A DNA stretch of 11,690 nucleotides from positions 2,611,162 through 2,622,851 of the forward strand of contig FN649739.1 of NCBI GenBank assembly GCA_000310025.1. The letters are read 5' to 3'. Positions 1 through 8,391 of the stretch are shown one piece after another. The stretch's first letter is position 1. Every line of letters starts with the position of its first letter. Position numbers and translations under genes: made by a program. A model generated the notes under the pieces. The model worked only from the letters and a program-made list of their open reading frames with translations, did not search any database and was not told the DNA's origin. This DNA comes from Ectocarpus siliculosus (taxonomy: Eukaryota > Sar > Phaeophyceae > Ectocarpales > Ectocarpaceae).

Positions 1-416
1 TGTGGACATCAGGACCCCGCACCACCATCAACGAACATCGGCAATTCTGCCCAACATCGATTCGAAATCGTGAATCTTACATTAGTCAGGAGAGTCTCGA
101 ATATATTGTGAGAAGGGTATATGTTTTTCAATCAACTGAAAAAGTTGTTTGGGGGGGAATCTTGCCGTGGTGGTGATGTCGAGGAAGGATATTTAAAGTG
201 CGCGTGAAAATATGCGCACAACAGCGGCCGGCTTTTGAGTGGCGGTGGCGGCCGGGAAAAAAATATATTGTGGTACACTGGAATATGCATTGACTGCCGT
301 CTACACTGGAACACCCAGGTCGTAACCCATGGGTGTCGTCCGTGACGCGATCCACAGCCACGAATTGAGGCGACACAACACAAAGCTTGGGCAAACGAAG
401 GCACTTAAACGGCAAG
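1..416 (-). other. Presumed 3' UTR of the EsV-1-7 gene
   Basis: This stretch lies downstream of the TAA at 419-417. Open frames here are short and not convincing as coding sequence. It is less GC-rich than the exons and includes T-rich stretches on the minus strand. I cannot identify a clear polyadenylation signal, and the transcript may continue past the window edge; brown algal 3' UTRs are often long. Confidence 0.45.
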
Positions 417-506
417 TTACAGCAGGGTAGAGAGGCAAAACTCAACCCCCAGCCAATCCGCAAACACATCGCCCAGAACGAGCCAGCGTTTTTCATCCAG
501 CAGCTC
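417..506 (-). CDS. Exon 4 (last coding exon) of EsV-1-7/AT-hook gene
   Basis: Adds 29 residues directly after the EsV-1-7 motif: it opens ELLDEKRWLVLGDVFADWLG and ends in Leu-Leu before TAA at 419-417. The acceptor is CTTCTGCCAG, ending at 507, with a branch-point-like CCTAATC upstream, and the entry is phase 0, as the preceding donor requires. The tail is rich in Leu, Val, Trp and Asp and probably forms one helix that packs next to the motif. The exon is short and its identity rests on splice signals and frame only. The alternative is that intron 3 is retained, which gives a different, Cys-rich tail ending at 612. Confidence 0.55.
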   Translation of the reverse strand, partial: ELLDEKRWLVLGDVFADWLGVEFCLSTLL

Positions 507-3500
507 CTGGCAGAAGCATCATGGTCCCCACCGAAGATTAGGAAAAATAAATTCACACACCAAAAGACTACCCGTTCGAGATATACCCACATTCGAATCC
601 CCACTGAAGATCTAAGAGCCAAGATCGGTTGCTTTGAGATAACTACATGAGACGAGAGTCCACCCCTTGACATCCTCCCAGTAGCATTCGCAGGTTTTTT
701 CGCAACACGTTGGACAAAGCGTGCAATCGGGGAAAAGCTGGGACAAGGACAGGATCTGCGTCCCCCCCCTCGCTGCTTCTATTTCCTCATGTCTCGCGAA
801 GGCGGTCGTCCTCTCTCCTCCTAACGCGCATCTCGATAGGAAAGGCAACACCCTTACCTTCAGGAGGACCTCCCAGTCCCGCCTGTGCTCCTCGCAGTGC
901 GCCGGCACCCACCCGGGCGACCCGAAGTGCGCCCGCCGCGGGCAGTCGATCTCCCGGCAGGAGTGCCTCTTCCCGTCCGGCTCGGCCGAGCCTCTGTCGG
1001 CACGAGGGCGACGGCGTCCGAGTTTTATCGCCGACCACATCCGGGGCGAGCAGGTGCCGCTATGCCGCGGCCTGGGAGAAGGCTTGTGCCATCCGCTGAC
1101 GTCCCCGTCGTCACGGCCCGGCCGTTTCGTCGACACCGCCTGTCCCGCTGCCGCTGCTACAGGCGCCGCATTGGAGGGTTGGGCCGACCGGTGACTGCGC
1201 TCGTTTCCGGGCTCCTCTGCCGCGCCATGCCGCGGTCGACAGTGAGCAACACCGCCAGCTGTTTCCTCTTCCTCCGACGACATCGCACGTGATGTCTCTC
1301 CCCCCCCCGCCGCCGCCGCTGCGTCCGGCCCTGACCCGTCCGCCGCCTTTCGCAGCGCCCGCTTCCGTTTCCTCTTCAACACCCGCACCGATGGCGGCCC
1401 CTCGTCATCGCCACCGTCGCTGGGGGCCCCCTCTTCCTCGCAGCCAACCTCCTTGTCCTCCTCCTCCTCCCGTAGCCGCCGCCGCCGCCGCAGCCGCCGC
1501 AGCCGCCGCAGCCGCTGGTGCTCGTCCAACGATGGCGGCCTTCGGTGCACCATCGGAGGAGGAACCGGCATGCTCACGCTGCCGCTCTTCTTCGGTCGGC
1601 CCCGGGGGCGACGCACCGAAGAAAACGACGACCCCCGCCCCGCCCCTCGGGTCGGTCTGCGCAACGCGAGCGGGAGCCCCGAACCGGTGCCACCCCCGGA
1701 TCTCCACGCCTAAAACATAACCAAGCACACGCGACGGTCCGAAGACAAACGCGAAACATGCAACAACCGTAGGTTAGGCAACCCGTGCAACTTCAACACA
1801 AGTCAACAGCAGCAGGTTACGCAACTGATGCAAACTCCATCCCGGAGGTCATGCCAACCGAAAGCGTCGAGGGGGGGGGGTAGATCGGCAACACTACAAT
1901 GTGCTACACACCGCGGGCAGACCCGTGCAATACCAGCATGGGGCACGCCGCCTAGGGGAAGTCACGCCGGTGCCACTTTTTTGTGTGTCTACCCGTGCTG
2001 TTTTCTTCTCTCGCACGCGAGACCCACTGGCCTTGCGTCCGCCGCAGAGCCGGAGGCGGTGGTACCATACAAGGTCAAACAACACCAGTTCTGTAGCCTA
2101 CTGCTGTGCTTAACCCGCCTGTCCAGAATCAGCAGCTTTCTCAATCGCCCTGCGCCTTGTTGCTATCGCGAAGGCGCTGGTGCGTGGCGTGAAGCACTAT
2201 TTCGCGACGCACTCAACTGGGGCAAACACGATGGCGTTGCGTACGTACGTACGTACGTACTATACTACCTGCAACACACACATGCACCTAATCCCTGTGG
2301 GTGGGTGGCGCCATGGCCGAGACACTTAGCCGGCGTGTACAAAACTAACCGCACACGCCACCCAGCATCGCCACGGACAATTAGACACAGAAAATCGAAC
2401 GGGCCTTCAGTTGTCGCGCACTCACCCTCTCCACTCGGTTGGCCCAGTCGGCCTTGGCGCGCATCTCGGCCCTCCGATTCACCTCCACCTGGACCGAGAC
2501 CGACATGCGGCGGAGTCGTGGAAGGATCGCGACGTCTTCCAGCAGCGTCAGCGCTTCGGACACCGTGGCCAGCCGCAGAGTCACCTCGTCGATCATCCCG
2601 CCGTGTCCACCGCCGCCGCCGCCTGCTGCCTGGATGCCCCTAGCAGCAGCACCAGGGCCGTTGCTGCTGCTGCTGCCTCCCCAGCCAGGCCCGATCGCGC
2701 CGCTCCGCGGCCGGCAGACCCCGCCCGCTGACGCCTGCGTGGAAAACGGGCGCGCCGGAGGCTTTTGCCGCACCGCTTGCAGGGGCCCCCGGTGGATGTT
2801 CACGTCGGGGCGGCGGCTTTGGTACGGCCTCGGTGCCTCTACGATACCCACCGCCTGCAGTGGACCGCCGACCGCGCTCGCCGCCCGCATCGGACACGGT
2901 GCCCTCACTACTCCCACCGCTGGCAACAACCCCCCCGGTGCCGCCACGACACCGACGGCAGGGGTCGCCGCCCATTCCGCCGTGGGGCTCGACCCCGGCG
3001 GTCGTCGCGTCCCCGCCACTGCCTCGTTGACCCTCGACACCGGACGACCAGTGCCCCTCGCCAAATCGTCACCGCTTGGCGGCGGCGTGACCCTCTTCGT
3101 CGGCGCCCCCTCCGCCGCAGGGGCGACCAAAGCGACAGCAGGCGCCGCTCTCACGACCCGGCCTTGGCCGCTTGCGACAGGACGGAGGATAGCGGACTCC
3201 ACGCCCTCCCTCCCGTTCGCGTGCGGAGGCTTGCGTACATCGGCCCCCACGTCCGCGGGCGGCGGTCCCACCAACATGGCGCAGGCAGGGGGGGTGTTCT
3301 GCCCAGCGGTGGCTGTGGCGGTGACGGAAGAGCTCGGTGAACTATTCTGCGAGAAAGCGGCCACCACCGTTGTAGCCCTCCCTTCCCCGCTCGTGCTGCC
3401 GCCGCCCCGCGGCACGCCCTCGGAGGCCGGTCTGCACGTCGGTTCGCCCGTCTCGTCGTTCCTCGCCGTCGCCGCTGCCGCCGGCGAGCCGTTCCTTCTC

Positions 3501-6500
3501 GGCCCGGCCACTGCTCTCCCGCCCGGCTTGTAGCCGGTACCGCCAGGACCCTCGCCTTCGGTAAGCGGCGCCGGAGAGACGGTCGCCGGCGCCTCGGCGG
3601 GCGCAGACCGGGGAGGCGTAACGATGGCACCGCCGCTGCCGCCGCCGTCGCCAAGCCGCGGGGGTCCAGTAACGCCTCCTGGGCGCAAACCCTTCGGCGC
3701 CAGGGGGGCCAAGGGAGGGCTCCCCGCCAGCGTAGTCACAGCGGATCCAGCGGCATCGCCGTTGGGAGCGCGGTCGCCATCGGCCGCACCGTTCTCCGTC
3801 TTCGCCTCACCGCCGGAGGCGTTGCTGGCAGCCGCCGCCGCCGCCGCCCTGGGTTTCGCAGCGGCGACATGATCATCCCGCGGGGAGTCTCCCGCAGCCC
3901 GAGCGGTCGCGGTGCCGTCATCGTGGTTCTTGAGTCCGGCTCCGCCGCTCTCCGCTCTACCCTTGCCCGCACCAACGGTCGACACGACGCCGGCCGCCGC
4001 ACCGTCTTGTCCGGCACCTTGCCCGGCCCCCAACGGCGCCCCCTTGCAGCAAAACCATGCCCTCCGCACCCTGCCGCCGCCGCTCCCCCCGGCCACCGGC
4101 GTCTCCCAGCCGCTCACGTTCTTGGCTTCCGCGCCTCCCGAGCCACCGGCACGGGCACGGCCCGACCTTGCCGCCGCACCCTGCCACCATTCTCGGCCTC
4201 CTAGCTGTCTGGAACTCCTCCCGCCGCCGCCGCCCGAGGTCGACGCCGCCCAGGAGCCGCCGCCGCCGCCCGCGCTCCCGCCACCGGCATTGCCCGTGCT
4301 GGGGCCGCTGCCGCCCCCGCCGCCCCGTTGCGGACCGTTGAGGCCCCCGCCGCTGTTGGTGGCCGCCCAGAAGGGTAGGCTCTGACCGCCACTGGCCGCT
4401 GCCGGTCCTGCGCTGCCGTTGGGCGAAGGGCCTGTAGCCGCTGCCGCCGAGTGGTTGATGGGGGCGCCACCGTTTTCGACCGAGAGGGATGAGATGATGT
4501 CCTGGCAAAGAAATGGAGGAAGGAACAGGACGCACATGTACGTAAGGGGAGAGAGAATGGATTGTGGGCATACACGAAAAGGTATGCATACACTGCTGTA
4601 CTGCAAAAATCGAAAGAGGTTGTCGAAACGGTACAACACCCCCTGTCCCTTCGAGGAGCGAAACCATCGCTGCAGGGTTACGTCTAGTGCACTCGGAAGC
4701 GCAAAAGAGACGGGAGGGGCTAGGTATCTACGACGTGCTGTTTGTATTCTCCGAGAATTAGCGTATGGCCTGGTGCTTCATCGCATTCCGTAGAGTTGTT
4801 TCAGTGACCTCAGATGCATGTAGCAGCAGCAGCAGCAGCATTCACGTCAGGTCGTGGCTTTGCTTCTGCGACAGACTGTGAGGTTTTACGCTTGAGTAGC
4901 AGCGCCCGAAGGAAACACACTTTGGAGAGACGCGAGCCGGAGGATTGATACCTTGCTGGACTCATCTTGGATAACTGTACGACGCGACGACGACAAAATC
5001 CAAATCAGCTGTGTATATTGTATCAAACGAGAACACCAACCCCAGAGGGAAAAAATCGGAAATCCGGTGTGGAGAAGGAGCCGACATGTTTTACCTTCAA
5101 ACGATGTCGAGGAATCATGATCATGTTCTACTAGGTATGGTGGTAGAGGTACAGACGGCGCTGTTTCGGCAGCCAAACTACTGTACCACCGGTGTGTCCA
5201 ACGCCAGCACGCCCTGCGGCGTTCGAGTTTGGTGGGATCATGTTTTCCCTTTTGGGCGTGGTGGAAGAGGAAAGAGCGCAGTTTTGGCAGCCACCGGTGT
5301 CCAATTCCAGCACGGCCGTCATCATGCGGTGCCGGCACCCATGCGGCGTTCGATCGTAATTAGCATGTTTGTCCCCCACAATGCCGGCGGCGGCGCCCTC
5401 GTTGACAAGTCACTCCCAAACGACCAAGACTCCCATCATAAACACACACTGCTGTGCGCCGTCGAGCACATACATGCACATACCTGGACTACCAACGGGT
5501 CCTGGAAATAGGCCGCACTTAGAGCCGCCCACACCCCCTCTAGCGTAGCTCCTCCAGCGGGAGACGCCGCTGATGATCCGTGATTCGGCGTCCCCGCCGC
5601 CCCGCCGCCGTGCCGCCCGCCCGAGCCTTCGCTCAGACACGCCAGCAGCCCGGAAGTGAACGCGTCCCTCTTGTCTTCTGCCACCCGCAGGGTGTTTCGA
5701 CGGTCCATCTGCTGCTGCTTCTCCTTAGGCGTCTGCTGCCGCTCACGATGCTGCTTTTTCTTCTTCTTCTTGTTTGTTGCCTTCACTCGGTCTCCTTCCT
5801 CCTCCTCCTCCTCCGCCTCCTCCGCCTCTTCCTCAGGTGCGCCGCCCTCGCCACGCTGAGGTCGACGTCGCCGCTGCTGCAGTGCCGCTCCGTCCTCTTG
5901 TGCTTCCTCCTTCCCCTCCTCCTGCTCCTCGAGTTTGAGAGTCGACGTGAACTTGGCGACCGCCACCGCCGCCGCCTTTCTCCGCGGTAGCCGGCGGTGG
6001 GTCGGAGCCGTCATGATCGCAGGTGGTGGTGCTGCTACCGAATCTGATTCCTCCTCCTCCTCCTCCTCCTCCTCCTCCTCCTTTCCCTGCGCAACCCTGC
6101 GGCGGTGTTTCTTCTTCTTGCCGTGCTGCTGCTGTTCCTGCTCCGCTGACGGCGCCCGACCGGGGCTAACGTTCGTCTTGGCTCTTGCTGTTGCTCTAGT
6201 CACACGGCCGTTATTGCTGATGCCGCTGGCGCGGCACGTCGTATCATCCGTGGTGGCGGTTGAGGCGGAAGCCGGCGAGCAGGAGGAGGATGCCTTGACG
6301 GCATCAGCGACGCTTCTGCTGCTGGCGTTGCCGGCGGTGCTCCTGCAAGTGCGGTTGCATCTGGTTCGTAGAGTCGGTGCCTCCCCCCCTCCGGTGTTTT
6401 GATTCCGGCCTCGACTGCTGCTGCTGCCTCTCACGCCGCCGCTACTGCTGTCGGCAGCGGCGGCGGCGGCAGTGGCTGGCCTTCCTTCTGGCCTCCTCCG

Positions 6501-6617
6501 GAACCCTGCGTCCCTCTTGCCCCTCACAGGCCGAGGCACTGTTGCCGCAGCCGCCTTGCGTCGCCCCTCTGTGGGATGGCGACGGGCTGATGATGCCGTT
6601 CCTGCGGGTGGCCCCAT
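417..6617 (-). CDS. EsV-1-7 motif protein with AT-hook (four-exon gene, whole CDS)
   Basis: Modelled as a join of 6617-5484, 4501-2426, 1709-858 and 506-417 on the minus strand, about 1383 residues. Each intron has GT-AG ends and all three junctions lie between codons, so the reading frame stays open through all four exons to TAA at 419-417. Visible parts, in order, are basic and acidic low-complexity stretches (1-340), a Gly/Ala/Ser/Pro-rich region (about 390-1010), a helical Leu-rich segment (1014-1070), an AT-hook core (1106-1111), basic clusters (1136-1148, 1182-1191) and an EsV-1-7 motif (1321-1345). The EsV-1-7 family is expanded in brown algae and includes the Ectocarpus developmental regulator IMMEDIATE UPRIGHT; its biochemical activity is not settled. 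AT-hooks bind the minor groove of AT-rich DNA. I infer a nuclear, DNA-associated regulator. It is not IMM itself, which has several EsV-1-7 repeats. The start codon is the least certain part. Confidence 0.72.
507..857 (-). other. Intron 3 of EsV-1-7 gene
   Basis: A 351-base intron, GTAAGG to CTTCTGCCAG, phase 0. Translation through it stays open for 81 residues to a TAG at 614-612, with a Cys-rich run (CTLCPTCCEKTCECYW). No repeat or RNA gene was seen. Confidence 0.6.
858..959 (-). other. EsV-1-7 cysteine motif (protein)
   Basis: The residues follow C-x4-C-x5-F-G-x8-C-x2-H, the signature of the EsV-1-7 repeat described in brown algae and in Ectocarpus virus EsV-1; three Cys and one His suggest a metal-binding fold. 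Residues are at about 1321 (first Cys), 1326, 1342 and 1345 (His), followed by RRDWEVLLK to the exon end. Only a single copy is present, while many family members carry tandem copies. Recognition is from memory of the pattern, not from a profile search. Confidence 0.75.
858..1709 (-). CDS. Exon 3 of EsV-1-7/AT-hook gene, carrying both motifs
   Basis: Encodes residues 1071-1354. The acceptor TTATGTTTTAG ends at 1710 and the in-frame TAG inside it shows that the frame must be entered by splicing. The AT-hook core RRPRGRPKK lies at about nt 1613-1587. It is followed by an Arg-rich run, RLRRLRRLRRRRR (1136-1148), made by a GCC/GCA-type triplet repeat, then EEEED, and by KRKRKRALRK, a likely nuclear localisation signal. 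The EsV-1-7 motif at nt 959-885 is C-x4-C-x5-FG-x8-C-x2-H (CREIDC ... HFG ... HCEEH). The donor reads AAG|GTAAGG at 858/857, phase 0. A different acceptor inside the exon (GCAG at 1660-1657) would shorten the start slightly but keep both motifs. Confidence 0.75.
1473..1515. repeat. GCC/GCA triplet tract in coding sequence
   Basis: On the plus strand this is a GCC/GCAGCC run; read on the minus strand it encodes the Arg/Leu run RLRRLRRLRRRRR of exon 3. The amino acid series follows from slippage-prone triplets rather than from a fold. Confidence 0.8.
1587..1613 (-). other. AT-hook motif (protein)
   Basis: The encoded residues RRPRGRPKK contain the RGRP core flanked by basic residues, the hallmark of an AT-hook that inserts in the minor groove of AT-rich DNA. 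A Ser/Gly-containing linker follows (SGS). It sits at about residues 1103-1111 of the minus-strand protein, before the first ATG of this exon, so it is only translated if the exon is reached by splicing, as modelled. Confidence 0.7.
1710..2425 (-). other. Intron 2 of EsV-1-7 gene
   Basis: A 716-base intron, GTGAGT to TTATGTTTTAG, phase 0. On the plus strand it holds a run of G at about 1870-1880 and a (GTAC)5 microsatellite at 2241-2260. Otherwise it is unique sequence with no supported gene. Confidence 0.65.
2241..2260. repeat. (GTAC)5 microsatellite
   Basis: Five perfect copies of a self-complementary tetranucleotide inside intron 2 of the minus-strand gene. Because the unit is palindromic, the whole run can pair with itself. 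Confidence 0.9.
2426..4501 (-). CDS. Exon 2 of EsV-1-7/AT-hook gene
   Basis: Encodes residues 379-1070 (692 codons, no stop). The acceptor at 4503-4502 follows a pyrimidine tract (CTTCCTCCATTTCTTTGCCAG) and the exon opens with DIISSLSVENGG. Most of it is a Gly-, Ala-, Ser- and Pro-rich sequence with no recognisable fold, probably disordered. The exception is the last 57 residues (nt 2596-2426), which begin MIDEVTLRLATVSEALTLLE and end WANRVER: this is regular, rich in Leu, Val and charged residues, and looks helical, so it may be an interaction segment. The donor reads AGG|GTGAGT at 2426/2425, phase 0. Long open frames on the opposite strand here are by-products of the high GC content. Confidence 0.72.
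4821..4840. repeat. AGC/GCT triplet run
   Basis: About six copies of an AGC unit in intron 1 of the minus-strand gene, not in coding sequence under this model. Confidence 0.75.
5119..5353. repeat. Diverged two-copy tandem duplication, period about 117
   Basis: Copy 1 runs from GATCATGTT at 5119 to GGCGTTCGA ending at 5226; copy 2 runs from GATCATGTT at 5236 to GGCGTTCGA ending at 5353. Between those ends both copies share, in order, a GGTGG-AGAGG block, a GCGC-GTTT-GGCAGCCA block, ACCGGTGT, and CCAGCACG, with substitutions and small indels. It lies wholly in intron 1 of the minus-strand gene. It could be an old local duplication or part of a worn repeat family. Confidence 0.75.
5484..6617 (-). 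CDS. Exon 1 of EsV-1-7/AT-hook gene
   Basis: Encodes residues 1-378. The ATG at 6617-6615 is the first in this frame and has a purine at -3 and G at +4. The frame is open further up to about 6944 without another ATG, and that stretch is GAGA-rich and looks like 5' UTR, so an extra upstream coding exon cannot be excluded. The protein is low-complexity: a weak GRP core at about 55-57, a basic KKKKHRRR stretch (177-184) directly followed by eleven Glu (180-190 region onward), a second acidic run (271-284), and a Lys run (293-298) that could be nuclear localisation signals. The last 20 residues (GVWAALSAAYFQDPLVVQ at the end) are less repetitive and may be a short conserved piece. The donor reads CAG|GTATGT at 5484/5483, phase 0. 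Confidence 0.65.
6048..6080. repeat. CCT/AGG triplet run coding poly-Glu
   Basis: Eleven consecutive triplets that encode a Glu run at residues 180-190 of the minus-strand protein, directly after a Lys/Arg cluster. Likely to vary in length between strains. Confidence 0.85.
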
Positions 6618-7221
6618 CACACACACACACACTACAACCACGCAGTCGACACACCTGTTTGTAGTACGACGAGTACAGCAGTAGTTTGTTTCGGGGTCTC
6701 TGAGCGACACAGCAGTAGTAGCGCCGCAGCTGACTGACCCGAAAAAAGCCGAGCGGCCGGGCTCGCTCTCGCTCTCGCTTCTTTCTTTCCCGCTCGGGTG
6801 CTGCTCAGGGTGCACACACACTACAGCAAGCAGGGGTGCGCGATAGCGGTGGTCGGCAGCAGCGAGCTCCTGCCCCTGCTCTGTCTCTCCCTCTCGCTCT
6901 CTCCGCCGCAGGTCTCGCAAGAGGTTGTGTATGACAGCAGGCACGACAGAGGCCAGTTTTCACAGGTTTTCACGACCAGCCCTTATCCCGCTCTCGTCAC
7001 ACGCAACTTCTGGGCCCCCTCTCCGTCCGGTCTGGTTCCCAGCAGCAGCAGGGTATATGTATCCAAGCCCCTGCTGACGTGCTGTCGCAAGAGAGTCGGG
7101 GTGCTTCGGTGCTTCGGTCGTGTCTTGAGGAACTCGAAGGACCGAACGGCGAGCGAACCAACCAAAACCCCGCCTTTCCCGTTGAGAGTTGGGGAAAAGG
7201 AGTTGGCTGTCTCGCGCTATA

Positions 7222-7227
7222 CACGTG
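7222..7227. promoter_or_regulatory. CACGTG (G-box/E-box) palindrome
   Basis: A perfect CACGTG, a site typically bound by bHLH or bZIP factors, 163 bases before the plus-strand ATG. A six-base match has limited weight in GC-rich DNA; its place in the divergent region is what makes it worth listing. Confidence 0.35.
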
Positions 7228-7261
7228 GGGAGAGCACGCAGGGCGAACACACACAGGATTG

Positions 7262-7330
7262 ATGCGTGCCCCGTCCGAAGTCACCGGTGGCGGGCTAGCG
7301 GCTACCAGCCTCTTCGGTAGTTGTCGGTAG
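7262..7330 (+). other. Possible upstream open reading frame
   Basis: ATG at 7262 opens 22 codons and stops with TAG at 7328-7330, 59 bases before the modelled start of the PHD gene. If the transcript begins upstream of it, it could reduce translation of the main frame. It depends on an unknown transcription start. Confidence 0.3.
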
Positions 7331-7389
7331 GGGTACAGCAGTACCTCGTAGATTCCCTCTTTTCAAATTTTTCGGGAAAAATAATCATC

Positions 7390-8029
7390 ATGAACACACA
7401 CAGAGCGGCAAAGGGAGCTGTCGCAGCAAAGTGCGGCGGGATTAAAAAAAAAAAACTTGACAAAAAAATGATGGTCTCTCTGCCTGCTCGCTTTCGGTCT
7501 TGTTTCGATCACAAAACACGTTCAGTTAGCGAGGCGATGGTATCGGCCACGCCGACAACGGCACCCTCAGGTCGACCCAAGCGAGCAGCGGCAAGCAAGG
7601 CGGAGCACGTGTTCCGTTCCCTGGCGCTAACGGGCGCGGTACAGAGCGGCGGGGGCGTGGTGGACTCCGAGCAGCAGGAGCAGCAGCAGCAGCAGGAGCA
7701 GGAGCAGGAGCAGGAGCAGCAGCAGCAGAGAGAGTCAAACAAGGCGCCAGCAGGCGAAGGCGAAGAGGCATCAACACACCAGGGCGAAGGAGGAGAGGGC
7801 ACAGAACTAGAGGCTGCGATAGCCGAGGAGGGAGGGACTCCCAACTTCGAGGCCGGGGGGGGAAGTGCCTCTGCAGCTGGCGGCGCCGAAGGCAGCGGCG
7901 GCGGTGGCAGCGGGAACCACAGGCAGCAGCAGACGAAAAGAAGGAGCGCGAGCAGCAGGGGAGCAAAGAAGCGGGGCAAGCTCAAGCAAGAGACCGCAGC
8001 GGTCCGGCCTCTCAAGTCAGAGCAGACCC

Positions 8030-8066
<37 letters not shown>

Positions 8067-8391
8067 AAGGGGGCAGCCGAGCATGAAGCCGAGGCCCGTG
8101 GCGACAGAGGCGAGCATCGCCAAGGTGCTGGATCGGCTGGCCGGGTGGGGCGTCAAGGTCCGGGTGCCGGCGCATCCCACCCTCGAAGATGTTTGGAGAG
8201 GCACCGATACCGTACTCCGAAATCTGCCAGACACTTCCGTCCTCACGCTCGATGCCCTGGTGGGACACTCGAGATTGCGCCGGTACACGAAGAAGATGCC
8301 CCCGCCGCCTGCCGTCGCGGAGGGCGGCGGCGGCTGCAGCGCCGGCGCGGCCAGTGCCTTCGGCGGTTGTGGATCGATCCATCGCCAGAAG
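7390..8391 (+). CDS. Exon 1 of PHD-finger gene
   Basis: Encodes residues 1-334. The ATG at 7390 is the first in a frame that opens at 7321 after a TAG, with A at -3. Later ATGs at 7468 and 7537 are also possible: sequence up to about 7530 is AT-richer and includes twelve A in a row, so it could be 5' UTR, and a start at 7537 (MVSATPTT) would keep all recognisable features. Features are SGRPKR (60-65), a Gln/Glu tract (94-113), a basic cluster (TKRRSASSRGAKKRGKLK), poly-Gly (216-226) and a compact, non-repetitive segment starting EASIAKVLDRLAGWGVKVRV and running through TLEDVW to VGHSRLRRY. The donor reads AAG|GTGAGG at 8391/8392. Without splicing, the frame would end at TAG 8461-8463. Confidence 0.68.

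Larger units (their letters stand above)
4502..5483 (-). other. Intron 1 of EsV-1-7 gene
   Basis: A 982-base intron, GTATGT to TTTGCCAG, phase 0. Frames of 150-166 codons on both strands lack splice support and overlap a tandem duplication (5119-5353), so I treat them as chance. It also holds a short AGC triplet run at about 4821-4840. Confidence 0.65.
6618..7389. promoter_or_regulatory. Divergent intergenic region (shared 5' region of both genes)
   Basis: The 772 bases between the two modelled start codons must hold both 5' UTRs and both promoters. Visible items are a CA run next to the minus-strand start (about 6618-6632), a CTCTCG-rich stretch (about 6758-6785), a second CT-rich stretch (about 6880-6905), a two-fold GTGCTTCG repeat (7101-7116) and a CACGTG palindrome (7222-7227). 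No clear TATA box was found for either direction, and transcription starts cannot be placed from sequence alone. Confidence 0.55.

Noticed and set aside
2439-3533. A 364-codon open frame on the plus strand opposite exon 2
   Set aside because: GC-rich low-complexity sequence leaves several frames open. The minus-strand frame has matching splice sites, phase and an ordered C-terminal segment; this one has none.
4886-5511. Overlapping frames of 150 and 166 codons on both strands
   Set aside because: They lie in an intron and over a tandem duplication, have no recognisable content and lack splice or start support.
417-6617. Integrated phaeovirus origin of the EsV-1-7 gene
   Set aside because: The gene has three introns and host-like triplet repeats and no other viral gene is nearby; the motif family is common in the algal host itself.
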